Shown here in pieces: positions 52,540 to 61,678 of a stretch of 64,000 bases of DNA (the first letter of the stretch is position 1; each line of letters opens with the position of its first letter). The position numbers were made by a program, and so were the translations under genes. The stretch spans positions 62,001-126,000 of the forward strand of contig NZ_WOFU01000007.1 in the NCBI RefSeq assembly GCF_016879755.1. Direction: 5' to 3'. Under the pieces are notes generated by a model. The model did not search any database. It saw only the letters and a program-made list of their open reading frames with translations, and was not told the DNA's origin. This DNA is from Bacillus sp. B15-48. Lineage in GTDB: Bacteria; Bacillota; Bacilli; Bacillales; Cytobacillaceae.

Positions 52540-53666
52540 TTATATAATCCCTTATCTTTCATTTCCGTCATTGCTATATCATAGTTGTCTTCTTCAATTT
52601 CCTGCTCATTTACCCATTCGACAAAATGTTCGATCCCATCTTCAAAATCATATTGAGGCACAAAGGTTAACTTATTAAAAACATTGGATAAATCTGCAAA
52701 ATTATGTCTTATGTCACCAAGTCGATATTGACCGGTCACCAAAATTTTGGCATTTGACTGATATTTTTCAACTAAAGTATTGGCAACTTTTAAAACATCT
52801 GTAGCTATTCCTGTTCCTACATTAAAAATTTGATCGTTCGCTTCATCTAATTCAATTGCTTTCATAGTTGCAGCAACGACATCATCTATATAGACAAAGT
52901 CACGACTTTCTGTTCCATCCTCAAAAATGTTTAGATCATTTCCATTTTTAATTCTCGTTGAAAAAATAGAAAGAATACCTGTATATGGATTCTTTAAAGA
53001 TTGACCAGGACCATAAACATTTTGATATCTTAATCCTACTACCGGAATTCCTAAGGCTTTCCCCATAACCATGCACATGTTCTCCTGCCCATATTTTGTA
53101 AATCCGTAAATAGAAGAAGGCTGGATTTGTGAATCCTCTGTTGTACTAGTTGCCTCCACATTCTCATCACATTTAGGGCATTTTACATTAAAGTCTCCTT
53201 TAGATAAATGCTCCTCGATTCGCTGTCCTGGAAAAACTTCTCCATGGGTATAGCAAAGATATCTTCCTTCTCCATAAACAGCTCGAGACGAAGCAACGAC
53301 CAGTTTTTTCACTTCATTCGGTTCATTTGCTATTAAATCCAACAAATTAGCGGTCCCTTTTATATTTACTTCTATGTATTTGTCAATCTCATACATAGAT
53401 TGACCTGTACCTGTTTCAGCAGCTAAATGAACGACTACATTTACCCCATTCAACGCCTTTCTTAAGTCACTCTTGCTCCGCACATCACCATAAACGAACT
53501 CAACTTTATCCTTAATTCTCATATATAATTCCGATTGCTCTGGGATCTTCCCGTGAATTTGGGGAGAAAGATTATCTAATACCTTTACTTTATATCCACC
53601 ATCCAAAAGTTTTAAGGCAAGAGAGCTCCCTATAAATCCTGCACCACCTGTAATCAATACATCCAT
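52536..53666 (-). CDS. NAD-dependent epimerase, probable dTDP-L-rhamnose 4-epimerase
   Basis: A 376-residue extended SDR enzyme: TGGAGFIGSSLALKLL and the catalytic Y187-x3-K191. Between the Rossmann core strands lies an insert of about 45 residues with C138 (YLCYTHGE) and C163-x2-C166, a zinc-knuckle-like site. From memory this insert marks the WbiB-type dTDP-L-rhamnose 4-epimerases that make dTDP-6-deoxy-L-talose. With rfbABCD present the substrate would be available. First gene of the minus-strand operon. RBS AGGAGG. Confidence 0.8.
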   Translation of the reverse strand: MDVLITGGAGFIGSSLALKLLDGGYKVKVLDNLSPQIHGKIPEQSELYMRIKDKVEFVYGDVRSKSDLRKALNGVNVVVHLAAETGTGQSMYEIDKYIEVNIKGTANLLDLIANEPNEVKKLVVASSRAVYGEGRYLCYTHGEVFPGQRIEEHLSKGDFNVKCPKCDENVEATSTTEDSQIQPSSIYGFTKYGQENMCMVMGKALGIPVVGLRYQNVYGPGQSLKNPYTGILSIFSTRIKNGNDLNIFEDGTESRDFVYIDDVVAATMKAIELDEANDQIFNVGTGIATDVLKVANTLVEKYQSNAKILVTGQYRLGDIRHNFADLSNVFNKLTFVPQYDFEDGIEHFVEWVNEQEIEEDNYDIAMTEMKDKGLYK

Positions 53667-54041
53667 TTGCCACTACCTCCTATGTTGAAGATAACACCTA
53701 CGCAAGTGTTTCCTATAACGAACATGGAAACAAAAAAAATTCAAGCAAGTCTTTTATATATAAATTTAGAGGTCTTCGTACCACTTGTTCTTTGTAAAGA
53801 ACGATTTATTTTAAGTTTAAGTCCTTTAAATTAGGAAATCAAACCTTTTTTTTCTATTTTTAGTGACCTTTTTCGCTATGTTCCAAGAAAAATTGTCGAG
53901 ATAAATTAATAGAATTGGGTTTTTCTATGCGTTATAATGAACAACACAACCAAGAAAGCATCCGTGTGTATTGGTACTCTAAACGATGGAATAAACAAAT
54001 GAACGCGAAATGAAGGAAAGAAAAAGAAGGAAAGTGATGAG
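53667..54041. other. Divergent promoter region of the exopolysaccharide genes
   Basis: 375 bp without a gene. It must hold promoters for the long minus-strand operon and for the plus-strand pair. TATAAT at 53933-53938 is the likely plus -10 box and overlaps a GTTCATT half-site on the minus strand (53936-53942). A GTTCGTT half-site lies near 53713-53719, and a perfect SinR-type inverted pair is at 53787-53802. Confidence 0.65.
53787..53802. promoter_or_regulatory. SinR-type operator (perfect inverted pair)
   Basis: GTTCTTTGTAAAGAAC. Both arms are exact matches to the B. subtilis SinR half-site GTTCTYT, facing each other with a 2-bp gap. It lies 121 bp before the first gene of the exopolysaccharide operon. 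SinR of B. subtilis represses the eps operon through such sites; a SinR is encoded in this window. Confidence 0.75.
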
Positions 54042-55169
54042 ATGAAAATATTATTAATGGGTGTTCAAAAACTTAAGTTTATGCCCTATATGAATTTTTA
54101 CCTATCCCAGTTAGATTTGATTCATAATGATGTTCACTTATTGTACTGGAACCGTGATATGAAAGAAGAAAAACGACCGGATTTCAATATTACCTATCAT
54201 GAGTTTAAATGTTATCAAGAAGATGAGGTCCCAAAGGTAAAAAAAATAAAAAGCTTTATGAAATATCGAAAAGCGGCTAAGCAGTTAATATTAGAGGAAA
54301 ATTTTGATTTAATTATCGTACTAAACACGGTCTCTGGATTTTTGCTACAGGATTTCCTTTGGAAAAATTATTCTAAAAAATATATTTTTGACTATCGTGA
54401 TCCTACTCTTGAAAATATTCATTTTTATAAATTTTTAATTGGAATCATTGCGAAAAAGTCGCTTGTTACATTCGTAAGCTCTGATGGTTTCAGAAAATTC
54501 CTTCCTAAAATAGAAAATATTTTTACTTCACATAATATCCTTTTAGACTCGTTACATTATAGAGATGTACGTTTGGCTGTTAGTAGAGAGGTTTCACCAA
54601 TTAGAGTTCGGTATTGGGGAATGATTCGTGATGAATCAATTAATAGGACCATTATTGATAGGTTAGCAAATGATAAGAGATTTGAACTTCATTACCATGG
54701 TAGAATGCAAAAAACCGGAAAAAATCTCGAGGAATATTGCCAAAGTAATGGAATTCGTAATGTGTTTTTTCATGGTGTTTATTCACCAGAAGAACGTTAT
54801 GAATTCGCAAAAGAAACAGACATTCTTCATAACATTTATGAAAAGCATAAATTATTATCAAGGGCAATGGGGAATAAATTCTATGATGGCATTGTTCACT
54901 ATATCCCCCAAATTTGTAATGAGGATTCATATATGGGGGAAAAAGTAGAATCAGAAAAAGTTGGGGCTGAATTGGATCCTAATGACCTTTCATTCGCAGA
55001 TAAGCTTTATCATTATTATTTAAATATTAATTGGAAAGAATTTAACGAAAGATGTGATTCTCTCCTTAGTCATGTATTGCAGGAGTATCAGTCAGGTAAT
55101 AAAATAATTAACGATATTATCCATAAAAATGAAGTCTCTCAAATTAAAGAGCGTAGACAACATGGGTAA
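54042..55169 (+). CDS. Glycosyltransferase (GT-B fold, GT4-like)
   Basis: A 375-residue protein. The N-terminal half has DLIIVLNTVSGFLLQDFLW and the YIFDYRDPTLE segment; the C-terminal half has RVRYWGMIRDESINRTII, ELHYHGRMQK and FFHGVYSPEERYEFAKETDILHNIY, as in GT4-type enzymes that use a nucleotide sugar. Donor unknown. RBS GGAAAGTGATGAG. Divergent from the main operon and probably co-regulated through the shared region. Confidence 0.8.
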   Translation: MKILLMGVQKLKFMPYMNFYLSQLDLIHNDVHLLYWNRDMKEEKRPDFNITYHEFKCYQEDEVPKVKKIKSFMKYRKAAKQLILEENFDLIIVLNTVSGFLLQDFLWKNYSKKYIFDYRDPTLENIHFYKFLIGIIAKKSLVTFVSSDGFRKFLPKIENIFTSHNILLDSLHYRDVRLAVSREVSPIRVRYWGMIRDESINRTIIDRLANDKRFELHYHGRMQKTGKNLEEYCQSNGIRNVFFHGVYSPEERYEFAKETDILHNIYEKHKLLSRAMGNKFYDGIVHYIPQICNEDSYMGEKVESEKVGAELDPNDLSFADKLYHYYLNINWKEFNERCDSLLSHVLQEYQSGNKIINDIIHKNEVSQIKERRQHG

Positions 55170-55266
55170 CTTCGCTTTTCATGTTCCTTAAGTGATTCTT
55201 CACCACATGTTCATTGCAGACTTATACTAATTAGTTGAAACATACTATTGGAGGAATACAAGGATA

Positions 55267-56289
55267 ATGTTAAACGATTATATAAGGGGTAGAGATAATA
55301 ATCTCGATATCTTAAGGTTCCTAATTGCTACTTGGGTTGTGTATGTTCACTCATTTCCCCTATCAGGGACAGATTATATGAGTGAGAGATTACGAGTGAT
55401 GACATTCTTTATCATCAGTGGATTTTTTATTACGTTGAGTTTGATGAGAAATAGTAATTTGTTTAATTTTTTTAAGTCTAGGATCATTAGATTATATCCA
55501 GGGTTAATTTTTATTGTTATATTCACAATATTCTTACTAGGACCGCTTGTATCAAGTATGAACGTTACTGACTATTTCTTGCATCCAGAAACCTATCGTT
55601 ATTTTAAAGTTTTATTTATAAAAGGACTAGAAGGACATAGCTTACCCGGAGCCTTTGAAAATAATATTTATCCTAATACCGTTAATGGATCCCTTTGGAC
55701 GATTTATTATGAAGTCATTTTTTATATAGGTATTGCCGGGCTATCTTTATTAGGGTTATTAACAAAGCGGATCATGTTATTGTTATTTATGCTCTCTTTT
55801 ATATTATTTTTCATACCGATTACGTCAGGGAAATTATTAATTGAACTATTTATCTTTTTTTCAATTGGAAGCGTGTTTTATCTCTATAGGAATAGGATTC
55901 CTATTAATATCGGATTAGCTCTCATTGCTCTTGTCTCGTTATTAATCTGTTGGAAATTAGAATTTTTTGTACATGGTTACGCCTTATTTGGATCGTACCT
56001 AGTGATATTTTTAATTTTTTATAAAAAAATTAATATCCCCTTTTCAACTCAACTAGGCAACTATTCTTATAGTTTATTTCTATTCGGGTTCCCTATTCAA
56101 CAAACAGTTACTCACTTTTATGGGGGAAGTATGAATCCTTTAACCAATTTCCTAATTTCGTTTCCGATAGCATTGGTTTTCTCAATGATTTCATGGAATT
56201 TCATAGAAAAGCATTTCATCAAATATAAGAATAAACCTTTAAATAAAAAGACTAAAACGATCAAATCAATGAAAGCAGCAAATCAGTGA
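55267..56289 (+). CDS. Membrane O-acyltransferase (acyltransferase 3 family)
   Basis: A 340-residue protein with about ten membrane helices. It has the family start NLDILRFLIATWVVYVHSFPLSG, with the catalytic His in the first helix region, and FFIISGFFITLSL with RIIRLYPGL. Members acetylate exopolysaccharides. It follows the glycosyltransferase gene by about 100 bp. Confidence 0.87.
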   Translation: MLNDYIRGRDNNLDILRFLIATWVVYVHSFPLSGTDYMSERLRVMTFFIISGFFITLSLMRNSNLFNFFKSRIIRLYPGLIFIVIFTIFLLGPLVSSMNVTDYFLHPETYRYFKVLFIKGLEGHSLPGAFENNIYPNTVNGSLWTIYYEVIFYIGIAGLSLLGLLTKRIMLLLFMLSFILFFIPITSGKLLIELFIFFSIGSVFYLYRNRIPINIGLALIALVSLLICWKLEFFVHGYALFGSYLVIFLIFYKKINIPFSTQLGNYSYSLFLFGFPIQQTVTHFYGGSMNPLTNFLISFPIALVFSMISWNFIEKHFIKYKNKPLNKKTKTIKSMKAANQ

Positions 56290-56300
56290 AAGCAGCAAAT

Positions 56301-56330
56301 AATCCCCAACTAGTTTCCTAGATGGGGATT
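56301..56330 (+). terminator. Hairpin after the acyltransferase gene
   Basis: AATCCCCA/TGGGGATT, eight pairs around 14 bases, 11 bp after the stop. It is followed by AATTATG rather than a clean T-tract, so termination may be partial. Confidence 0.5.
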
Positions 56331-56393
56331 AATTATGACGTTTCTACAGTTGGACTGTGGAACAATTTCTGTGAAACAAGATTTTTCGGGGCG

Positions 56394-56690
56394 TCACAGT
56401 GACGAAAGCAGCCATACACAATGAAGCATAAAAACAATTGTATAGAGCAGCGAAGCAAAGACAGCAATCGCTTTGACGATTTGCGTAGAAGGAACAGCTT
56501 TAAAAAAGATAAACAGGAATAGTAACAGAGATAGTGAAAGTTTTATTAACACAAACAAAACAGAGTTTGCTTCATATACATTATTCATAAGTGGGTTCAT
56601 TTCAGTAATATAGCCTTTTTCAAGTCCATAATAAGTAACAAATGCATCAACTATATTTAGGAGCGAAAGGTAATAAAACAACCTAGTCAT
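56394..56690 (-). CDS. Small membrane protein, DUF5658-like
   Basis: A 98-residue protein with three membrane helices. The first part (LLNIVDAFVTYYGLEKGYITEMNPLM) fits the DUF5658 pattern. Function unknown. RBS CAGGAGG before the ATG. Confidence 0.72.
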   Translation of the reverse strand: MTRLFYYLSLLNIVDAFVTYYGLEKGYITEMNPLMNNVYEANSVLFVLIKLSLSLLLFLFIFFKAVPSTQIVKAIAVFASLLYTIVFMLHCVWLLSSL

Positions 56691-56816
56691 AAATGCCTCC
56701 TGCCAAGTAACTCTTTAGTAAACATTCAATATAACGAACGAAAAGATAAAAATGCTCCTAGTCTACTCTCGTATATCCATACTATGACCCACTAGTTTAT
56801 TTTTATGCCAAAATGA

Positions 56817-57164
56817 CTATTCATCATGTTTCAATCTATAAATTACTTCCCTAATTTGCTGCAGTTTTTCTGGACTCATTTGTTCTTCAGTAAATTCAAT
56901 TTCTACTTTAAACATCGTTTTTACGGTTTGTTGCGAACTGCCTAATTTTATCTCTTCCATTCCTTCTTTCTCTCTTTTGACTAACTCTTCTAATTCGACA
57001 TTTAATGTTTTTGCAATTCGGTATAAGATATCGAAACTTGGATTCTTCTGAATATCTCGTTCAATCAAACTTAGATAGGATTTGGATATCCCTGTTAACT
57101 CACTTAATTTGCTTAATGTTAGCCTGTTTTTCTTCCGTAGTTCCTTTAATTTGGTTCCTTCCAC
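56817..57164 (-). CDS. SinR-type HTH regulator beside the tad operon
   Basis: A 115-residue XRE-family protein. The HTH reads TLSKLSELTGISKSYLSLIERD with IQKNPSFDILYRIAKTL, close to SinR. A middle segment (EEIKLGSSQQTVKTMFKVEIEF) and a C-terminal helix (PEKLQQIREVIYRLKHDE) follow, unlike the SinI-binding hairpin. It sits just downstream of the tad genes on the same strand and may regulate them. GTG start, GGGGAGAG five bases upstream. Confidence 0.82.
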   Translation of the reverse strand: MEGTKLKELRKKNRLTLSKLSELTGISKSYLSLIERDIQKNPSFDILYRIAKTLNVELEELVKREKEGMEEIKLGSSQQTVKTMFKVEIEFTEEQMSPEKLQQIREVIYRLKHDE

Positions 57165-57228
57165 TATATCTCTCCCCTAACTCAAGCCATTAACAACAAT
57201 CCTCCCCAAATCCCTCAACAACACAGCT

Positions 57229-58161
57229 TTAACCTCCAAGCCCTTTTGTCATCAGTGTAATAACAAGCGGTCCTAAAATTACGATAAATAAAGAGGGAAA
57301 GATAAAGAAAACCATTGGAAACAACATTTTTACCGGAGCCTTCATTGCTTGTTCACGTGCTGCCTCTCTTTGCTGTTCCCTTATCCTCATCGTTAAATTC
57401 CCTAAAACTTTAGCCATGCCGATACCAACTTGATCCGCCTGGATTAGCGAGTTAATTACACTTTGGAACGAATCGGATGGGACACGCTTCCGCAGTTCAT
57501 AAAACGCCTCTCCTCTCGACATCCCTAGTTTCATGTCCTCTAACGTTTGCTTAAACTCATCTGCTAATGGACCTTTTAATTTTCGAGAAACTTCAGCCAG
57601 TGCTAAATCAAGACCCATTCCAGCCTTAAGCAATAAATTAACGGTATCAAAAAAGTCTGGCATCGTCTTATTAATCGCTTTAATTCTTGCTTTTGCCTTT
57701 TTCCCTAAGTAAAAAATCGGTAAGCGAAAACCTAGAAATGCGATAGCAAATACGAGTAGCCAACCACTTGTTTTTTCTTCAACAAAAGGAAGAAGAAAAA
57801 AGAAAACGGCGAAACCGCTGCCACCAGCAAGCACCAGTTGAAAGAGGCGAAAATCAATCGCTGATTCAAATGGATAGCCGGCATCACGAAGGAGCAAATC
57901 AAGTTTTTTCAATTCTGAGCTTGATATTCGGTTCGTTAAGTACGCTGTTCCTCTTGCCCAATACTTTTTTGTTAAGCTCGACAAAACCCCTTGTTTGTCT
58001 TTCGGACGATTATGCTGGTCCTCTTGAGAAAGACCTTCTCCAAAATATTTCGTTACTCGTTGATTCATCGCAATTTTTTTTTTAAATACGGTCATTAGAG
58101 TGGCCGCGATGATAAAGGTGAAAAAAACTGCAGTTAAGAGCAAGAGGGCAATATTCGCCAA
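57229..58161 (-). CDS. tadC: Tad pilus inner-membrane protein TadC
   Basis: A 310-residue protein with the T2SS F domain (about 150-290: MPDFFDTVNLLLKAGMGLDLALAEV, ALVQADQVG-like LIQADQVGIGMAKVL) and membrane helices at both ends. It forms the pilus platform with TadB. TTG at 58161 is chosen because GAGGTG lies seven bases upstream; a longer open frame overlaps tadB. Confidence 0.9.
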   Translation of the reverse strand: MANIALLLLTAVFFTFIIAATLMTVFKKKIAMNQRVTKYFGEGLSQEDQHNRPKDKQGVLSSLTKKYWARGTAYLTNRISSSELKKLDLLLRDAGYPFESAIDFRLFQLVLAGGSGFAVFFFLLPFVEEKTSGWLLVFAIAFLGFRLPIFYLGKKAKARIKAINKTMPDFFDTVNLLLKAGMGLDLALAEVSRKLKGPLADEFKQTLEDMKLGMSRGEAFYELRKRVPSDSFQSVINSLIQADQVGIGMAKVLGNLTMRIREQQREAAREQAMKAPVKMLFPMVFFIFPSLFIVILGPLVITLMTKGLGG

Positions 58162-58165
58162 TTTT

Positions 58166-59140
58166 CTACACCTCAATTTTGATAATTTTTTGAATGAAAA
58201 ACCAACCAATCATAATTGAAATCGCCGCAATCGATAACATCACTAAACCTAGCGGGTGTTCAAGCATCGGGGCGAAATAATCTCGATTCATGAGCGCTAA
58301 ATAAAAGCCCATCCCTACAGGCAATAAAGTAATCACCCATGAAGACATTCTCCCTTGCGCAGTTAACGTGTTCAACTCTTCCAAAATTCTAATTCTCCCT
58401 CTGACCGTCTCCTCCATCGTCTCCATAAGAGCTGCGAGATTGCCACCGCTTTTTCGCTGGGCAAGGATTCCACGAACGACAACTTCCAATTCCTTATTAG
58501 GAAGACGGTTAACCATTTCAGTAAAGACTTCATCGAGAGGAACACCTAAACCAGCTTGCCTGATGACACGATCAAATTCAGGCCCTATCGGATCTGGCAT
58601 TTCTTTGGCAACAATTTGCATCGCCTGCATAAAACTAAATCCGGCCCGCATAGAGTTCGACATCATCCCCAAACTTTCCACAAGCTGAGTAGAAAGGAGT
58701 TTTAAGCGCTTGTCACGTTTCCGCTTCATCAGCATCGTAGGCAAGAGATAGCCAATGACACTAGCAATCCCCAAAATATACCAAGCAAAACCAGAGATAA
58801 AGGCGACAAGCCCTGCTAAAACAAACACAACAACGCGAACAACGAAAAATTCCTCTGGTTTTAACGAACTGCCCGCTTCAAGTAACAGCTTTTCCGTCCG
58901 CTTACTAAAGCGGAGATGCTGAAACAACCTCGAAGCGGTAAAAAAGAGCCCTTTTAATGGACTTTGTTTTTGTTCAACTTCTTGTTGTTCGACCTCTTCT
59001 TCGATACCAGCAGGTAAAAAGCTCTTCATTCTCGATTCGATTCGTTTTCGTTTTAAAGCTTTCACTAAAAACAAATAGCTTAATAGACTAGAAAGGAGAA
59101 AGATACATATAATCGTGAAAATCATCGTTTGAGCGGACAT
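58166..59140 (-). CDS. tadB: Tad pilus inner-membrane protein TadB
   Basis: A 324-residue protein with a T2SS F domain (LVESLGMMSNSMRAGFSFMQAM, ERVIRQAGLG-like FDRVIRQAGLGVPLDEVF) between helix pairs. Platform partner of TadC. The ATG at 59140 overlaps the cpaF stop (TAATG). Confidence 0.91.
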   Translation of the reverse strand: MSAQTMIFTIICIFLLSSLLSYLFLVKALKRKRIESRMKSFLPAGIEEEVEQQEVEQKQSPLKGLFFTASRLFQHLRFSKRTEKLLLEAGSSLKPEEFFVVRVVVFVLAGLVAFISGFAWYILGIASVIGYLLPTMLMKRKRDKRLKLLSTQLVESLGMMSNSMRAGFSFMQAMQIVAKEMPDPIGPEFDRVIRQAGLGVPLDEVFTEMVNRLPNKELEVVVRGILAQRKSGGNLAALMETMEETVRGRIRILEELNTLTAQGRMSSWVITLLPVGMGFYLALMNRDYFAPMLEHPLGLVMLSIAAISIMIGWFFIQKIIKIEV

Positions 59141-60474
59141 TACCATTCACCTGCAAACCAAGAGGCCGGAAGCTTATATCCGTTTAACTCCAACTGCTCT
59201 GTGAATTTTGGTCGGATTCCCGTTGAGATAAATTTGCCATCGATTCGTCCATCTGTTTGACCAGTTTCACGGAATAAATACAAATCTTGTAGAACAACTG
59301 TATCTCCTTCCATGCCGAGTACCTCTGTAATATGAGTGATTTTCCTCGTTCCATCTTTCATTCTTGCTTGTTGTACAATCAAATTAATCGCACCAGCAAT
59401 TTGTTCGCGAATCGCTCTTACAGGAAGATCAAACCCGGCCATCATGACCATCGTCTCCAAACGGGCAACAAGATCGCGTGGAGCATTTGCATGACCGGTA
59501 CTTAAACTGCCATCATGACCCGTATTCATCGCTTGTAACATATCTAAAGCTTCAGCTCCCCGTACCTCACCGACGACAATTCGGTCAGGCCTCATCCGCA
59601 GTGAGTTTCGCACTAAATCACGGATAGAAATATTCCCCTTGCCTTCAATATTTTCTGGACGGGATTCAAGTGAAACGATATGTTCCTGGTTCAGTTTCAA
59701 TTCCGCAGCATCTTCAATCGTAATAATCCGATCTTCATTCGGAATAAAAGAAGATAATACATTTAATGTCGATGTTTTTCCTGATCCAGTTCCACCACTA
59801 ATAAAAATATTCAGCCGAGATTTTACACAAATATCGAGAAATTCCCCCATATCTTCACTTAGCGTTCCAAACCGAACTAAATCTTGAATCGTAAATGGCT
59901 TTTCCGAAAACTTTCGAATCGTCAATGCTGGACCTTTTAAGGCTAAAGGTGGAATAATTGCGTTTACCCGGGAACCGTCTGGCAGACGAGCATCTACCAT
60001 TGGCGAGCTTTCATCCACACGGCGACCAATTGGTGAAACAATCTTTTCAATCACGCGCATGACATGCTGGTCATTTTGAAAAACGGCATCACTGCGAATA
60101 ATTTTTCCATCTTGTTCACAATAAACTTCCTTCGGACCATTCACCATCACTTCTGAGATCATTGGGTTTTCTAGCAGTGGGGTAATCGGACCATAAGCTA
60201 ATAGCTCATGTTTTATAGAGGAAATGAGTTCCTGCTTTTCTTCAAAACTTAAACGATGGTCTTCTTCCTCAAAAAACGTTTGACTAAGATCATCGATAAT
60301 TTTTGCCTCTTCGTCACGAGTTTTCCCTTGATGTTTTCTTAGTTCATCAAGTAAATGCGTATGCAATTTCGGTTCCACTTCAAGAAAATGTTTTGAATTT
60401 CGGTTTAATTGCTTTTTTAATCGACCACTTTCAGCCTCTCGCTTTTCTTCCTTATTTCTTGTAAAAAGAGACAT
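59140..60474 (-). CDS. cpaF: Tad pilus assembly ATPase CpaF/TadA
   Basis: A 444-residue secretion ATPase of the VirB11/CpaF type. Walker A is FISGGTGSGKTSTLNVL; the Asp box, Walker B (RPDRIVVGEVRGAEALDMLQAMNTGHDG) and His box (LSTGHANAPRDLVARLE) are all present. It powers assembly of the Flp pilus. RBS AGGAGGGGG. Confidence 0.95.
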   Translation of the reverse strand: MSLFTRNKEEKREAESGRLKKQLNRNSKHFLEVEPKLHTHLLDELRKHQGKTRDEEAKIIDDLSQTFFEEEDHRLSFEEKQELISSIKHELLAYGPITPLLENPMISEVMVNGPKEVYCEQDGKIIRSDAVFQNDQHVMRVIEKIVSPIGRRVDESSPMVDARLPDGSRVNAIIPPLALKGPALTIRKFSEKPFTIQDLVRFGTLSEDMGEFLDICVKSRLNIFISGGTGSGKTSTLNVLSSFIPNEDRIITIEDAAELKLNQEHIVSLESRPENIEGKGNISIRDLVRNSLRMRPDRIVVGEVRGAEALDMLQAMNTGHDGSLSTGHANAPRDLVARLETMVMMAGFDLPVRAIREQIAGAINLIVQQARMKDGTRKITHITEVLGMEGDTVVLQDLYLFRETGQTDGRIDGKFISTGIRPKFTEQLELNGYKLPASWFAGEW

Positions 60475-60488
60475 TCCCTTCCCCCTCC

Positions 60489-61676
60489 TTACTGACTAAC
60501 TAAAAACTTCCGCTTTACTCTCTTTTTCTCGTTCTGCTGCTCTGGTTCTTCCTTTGCCATGATTGTTTCAGCTAGCTTTAATACCTTTTTACTTAACTGG
60601 TTTCGTGGGTTTGATAAAACATACGGGAGACCTGTTGAAATCGCTTGTAAGGCGACCTTTCCTTGCTCAGGAAGAACACAGTATAAAGACAACCCAATGA
60701 TTTCTTCCAATTTCTTATGGTTTAACCCTTGCTTTTTTAACTGTTTATTTACGACAACCTTTACCTTGTCTTTTAAATTAATTGTTTCGAGTGTTTCAAG
60801 ATACAGTTTACTTAGGCGAATGACAGATAAATCATTGGTCATCACTAATAAAATTTCATCTGCCAATTCCAGGCAACTCATATGAACTTCAGAAAGATAA
60901 TTAGGCATGTCAATTAAGACAACATCAAATAGCTTTTTTACCTCTTCAATCGCTGTTTTAATATGTTCTTCGCCAATTCCTTCGAAAAACTCCGGACGAG
61001 AGGGGGCTGCTAAAATCGCTACTCCGCTTTCGTGATGAATCATGTATTGATCAATCGTATAATTTGAACGACCATAGGCCTCTTTTACCCATTCATAGAT
61101 GGTGCGTTTTGGTTTTTCATTAAAATAAACGGCCATATCACCGAACTGGATATTCGCATCAATAACAGCAACCGATTTCCCCTGCTTTGCCAAGGAAATG
61201 GCTAAGTTTGCTGTTAACGACGTTTTACCGACCCCGCCTTTAGGACTGCTAATTGTCAAAACTTTGCTTTCTTCCTTTGGCAACTGGCCGTAAACACGAT
61301 CTTTCCCCTCTCGTTGTTCCATATATTTGATTGCTTGATGAACGGACTCGCGCATTTCTTCATTTGTATAAGAAACTCTTAAAAGATCTGACGCACCCAT
61401 ATTCATTGCTTTTTTAATGTTTTCCATATTATCTGGAACAATGAGAATAATATAAACATGTGGATATCGGACTGAAATCTCCTGACAAAGATCATAAATA
61501 TTATAGAGAGAATTTGCTTTTAAAAATAAAACAGAGTTTTGGTTCTCAACCAATTGTTTATGAAGGCTTTCCAATTGGTTCGTGCTCACTAAAGAATATT
61601 CGCGTTTATCTAAGTAGGAAGAAAGCTCCCCGGCATCTGAATTTGTATCTGAGAAATAGAACCAATATACCCCCAT
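60489..61676 (-). CDS. Tad localisation ATPase TadZ/CpaE
   Basis: A 395-residue protein: a receiver-like N-terminal domain (about 1-125, without a clear phosphorylation site) and a MinD/ParA-type ATPase with deviant Walker A SPKGGVGKTSLTANLA and VLIDMPN. TadZ proteins place the secretion system in the cell. ATG at 61676; the GTG two codons upstream overlaps the RBS and the preceding stop. Confidence 0.88.
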   Translation of the reverse strand: MGVYWFYFSDTNSDAGELSSYLDKREYSLVSTNQLESLHKQLVENQNSVLFLKANSLYNIYDLCQEISVRYPHVYIILIVPDNMENIKKAMNMGASDLLRVSYTNEEMRESVHQAIKYMEQREGKDRVYGQLPKEESKVLTISSPKGGVGKTSLTANLAISLAKQGKSVAVIDANIQFGDMAVYFNEKPKRTIYEWVKEAYGRSNYTIDQYMIHHESGVAILAAPSRPEFFEGIGEEHIKTAIEEVKKLFDVVLIDMPNYLSEVHMSCLELADEILLVMTNDLSVIRLSKLYLETLETINLKDKVKVVVNKQLKKQGLNHKKLEEIIGLSLYCVLPEQGKVALQAISTGLPYVLSNPRNQLSKKVLKLAETIMAKEEPEQQNEKKRVKRKFLVSQ

Positions 61677-61678
61677 AA

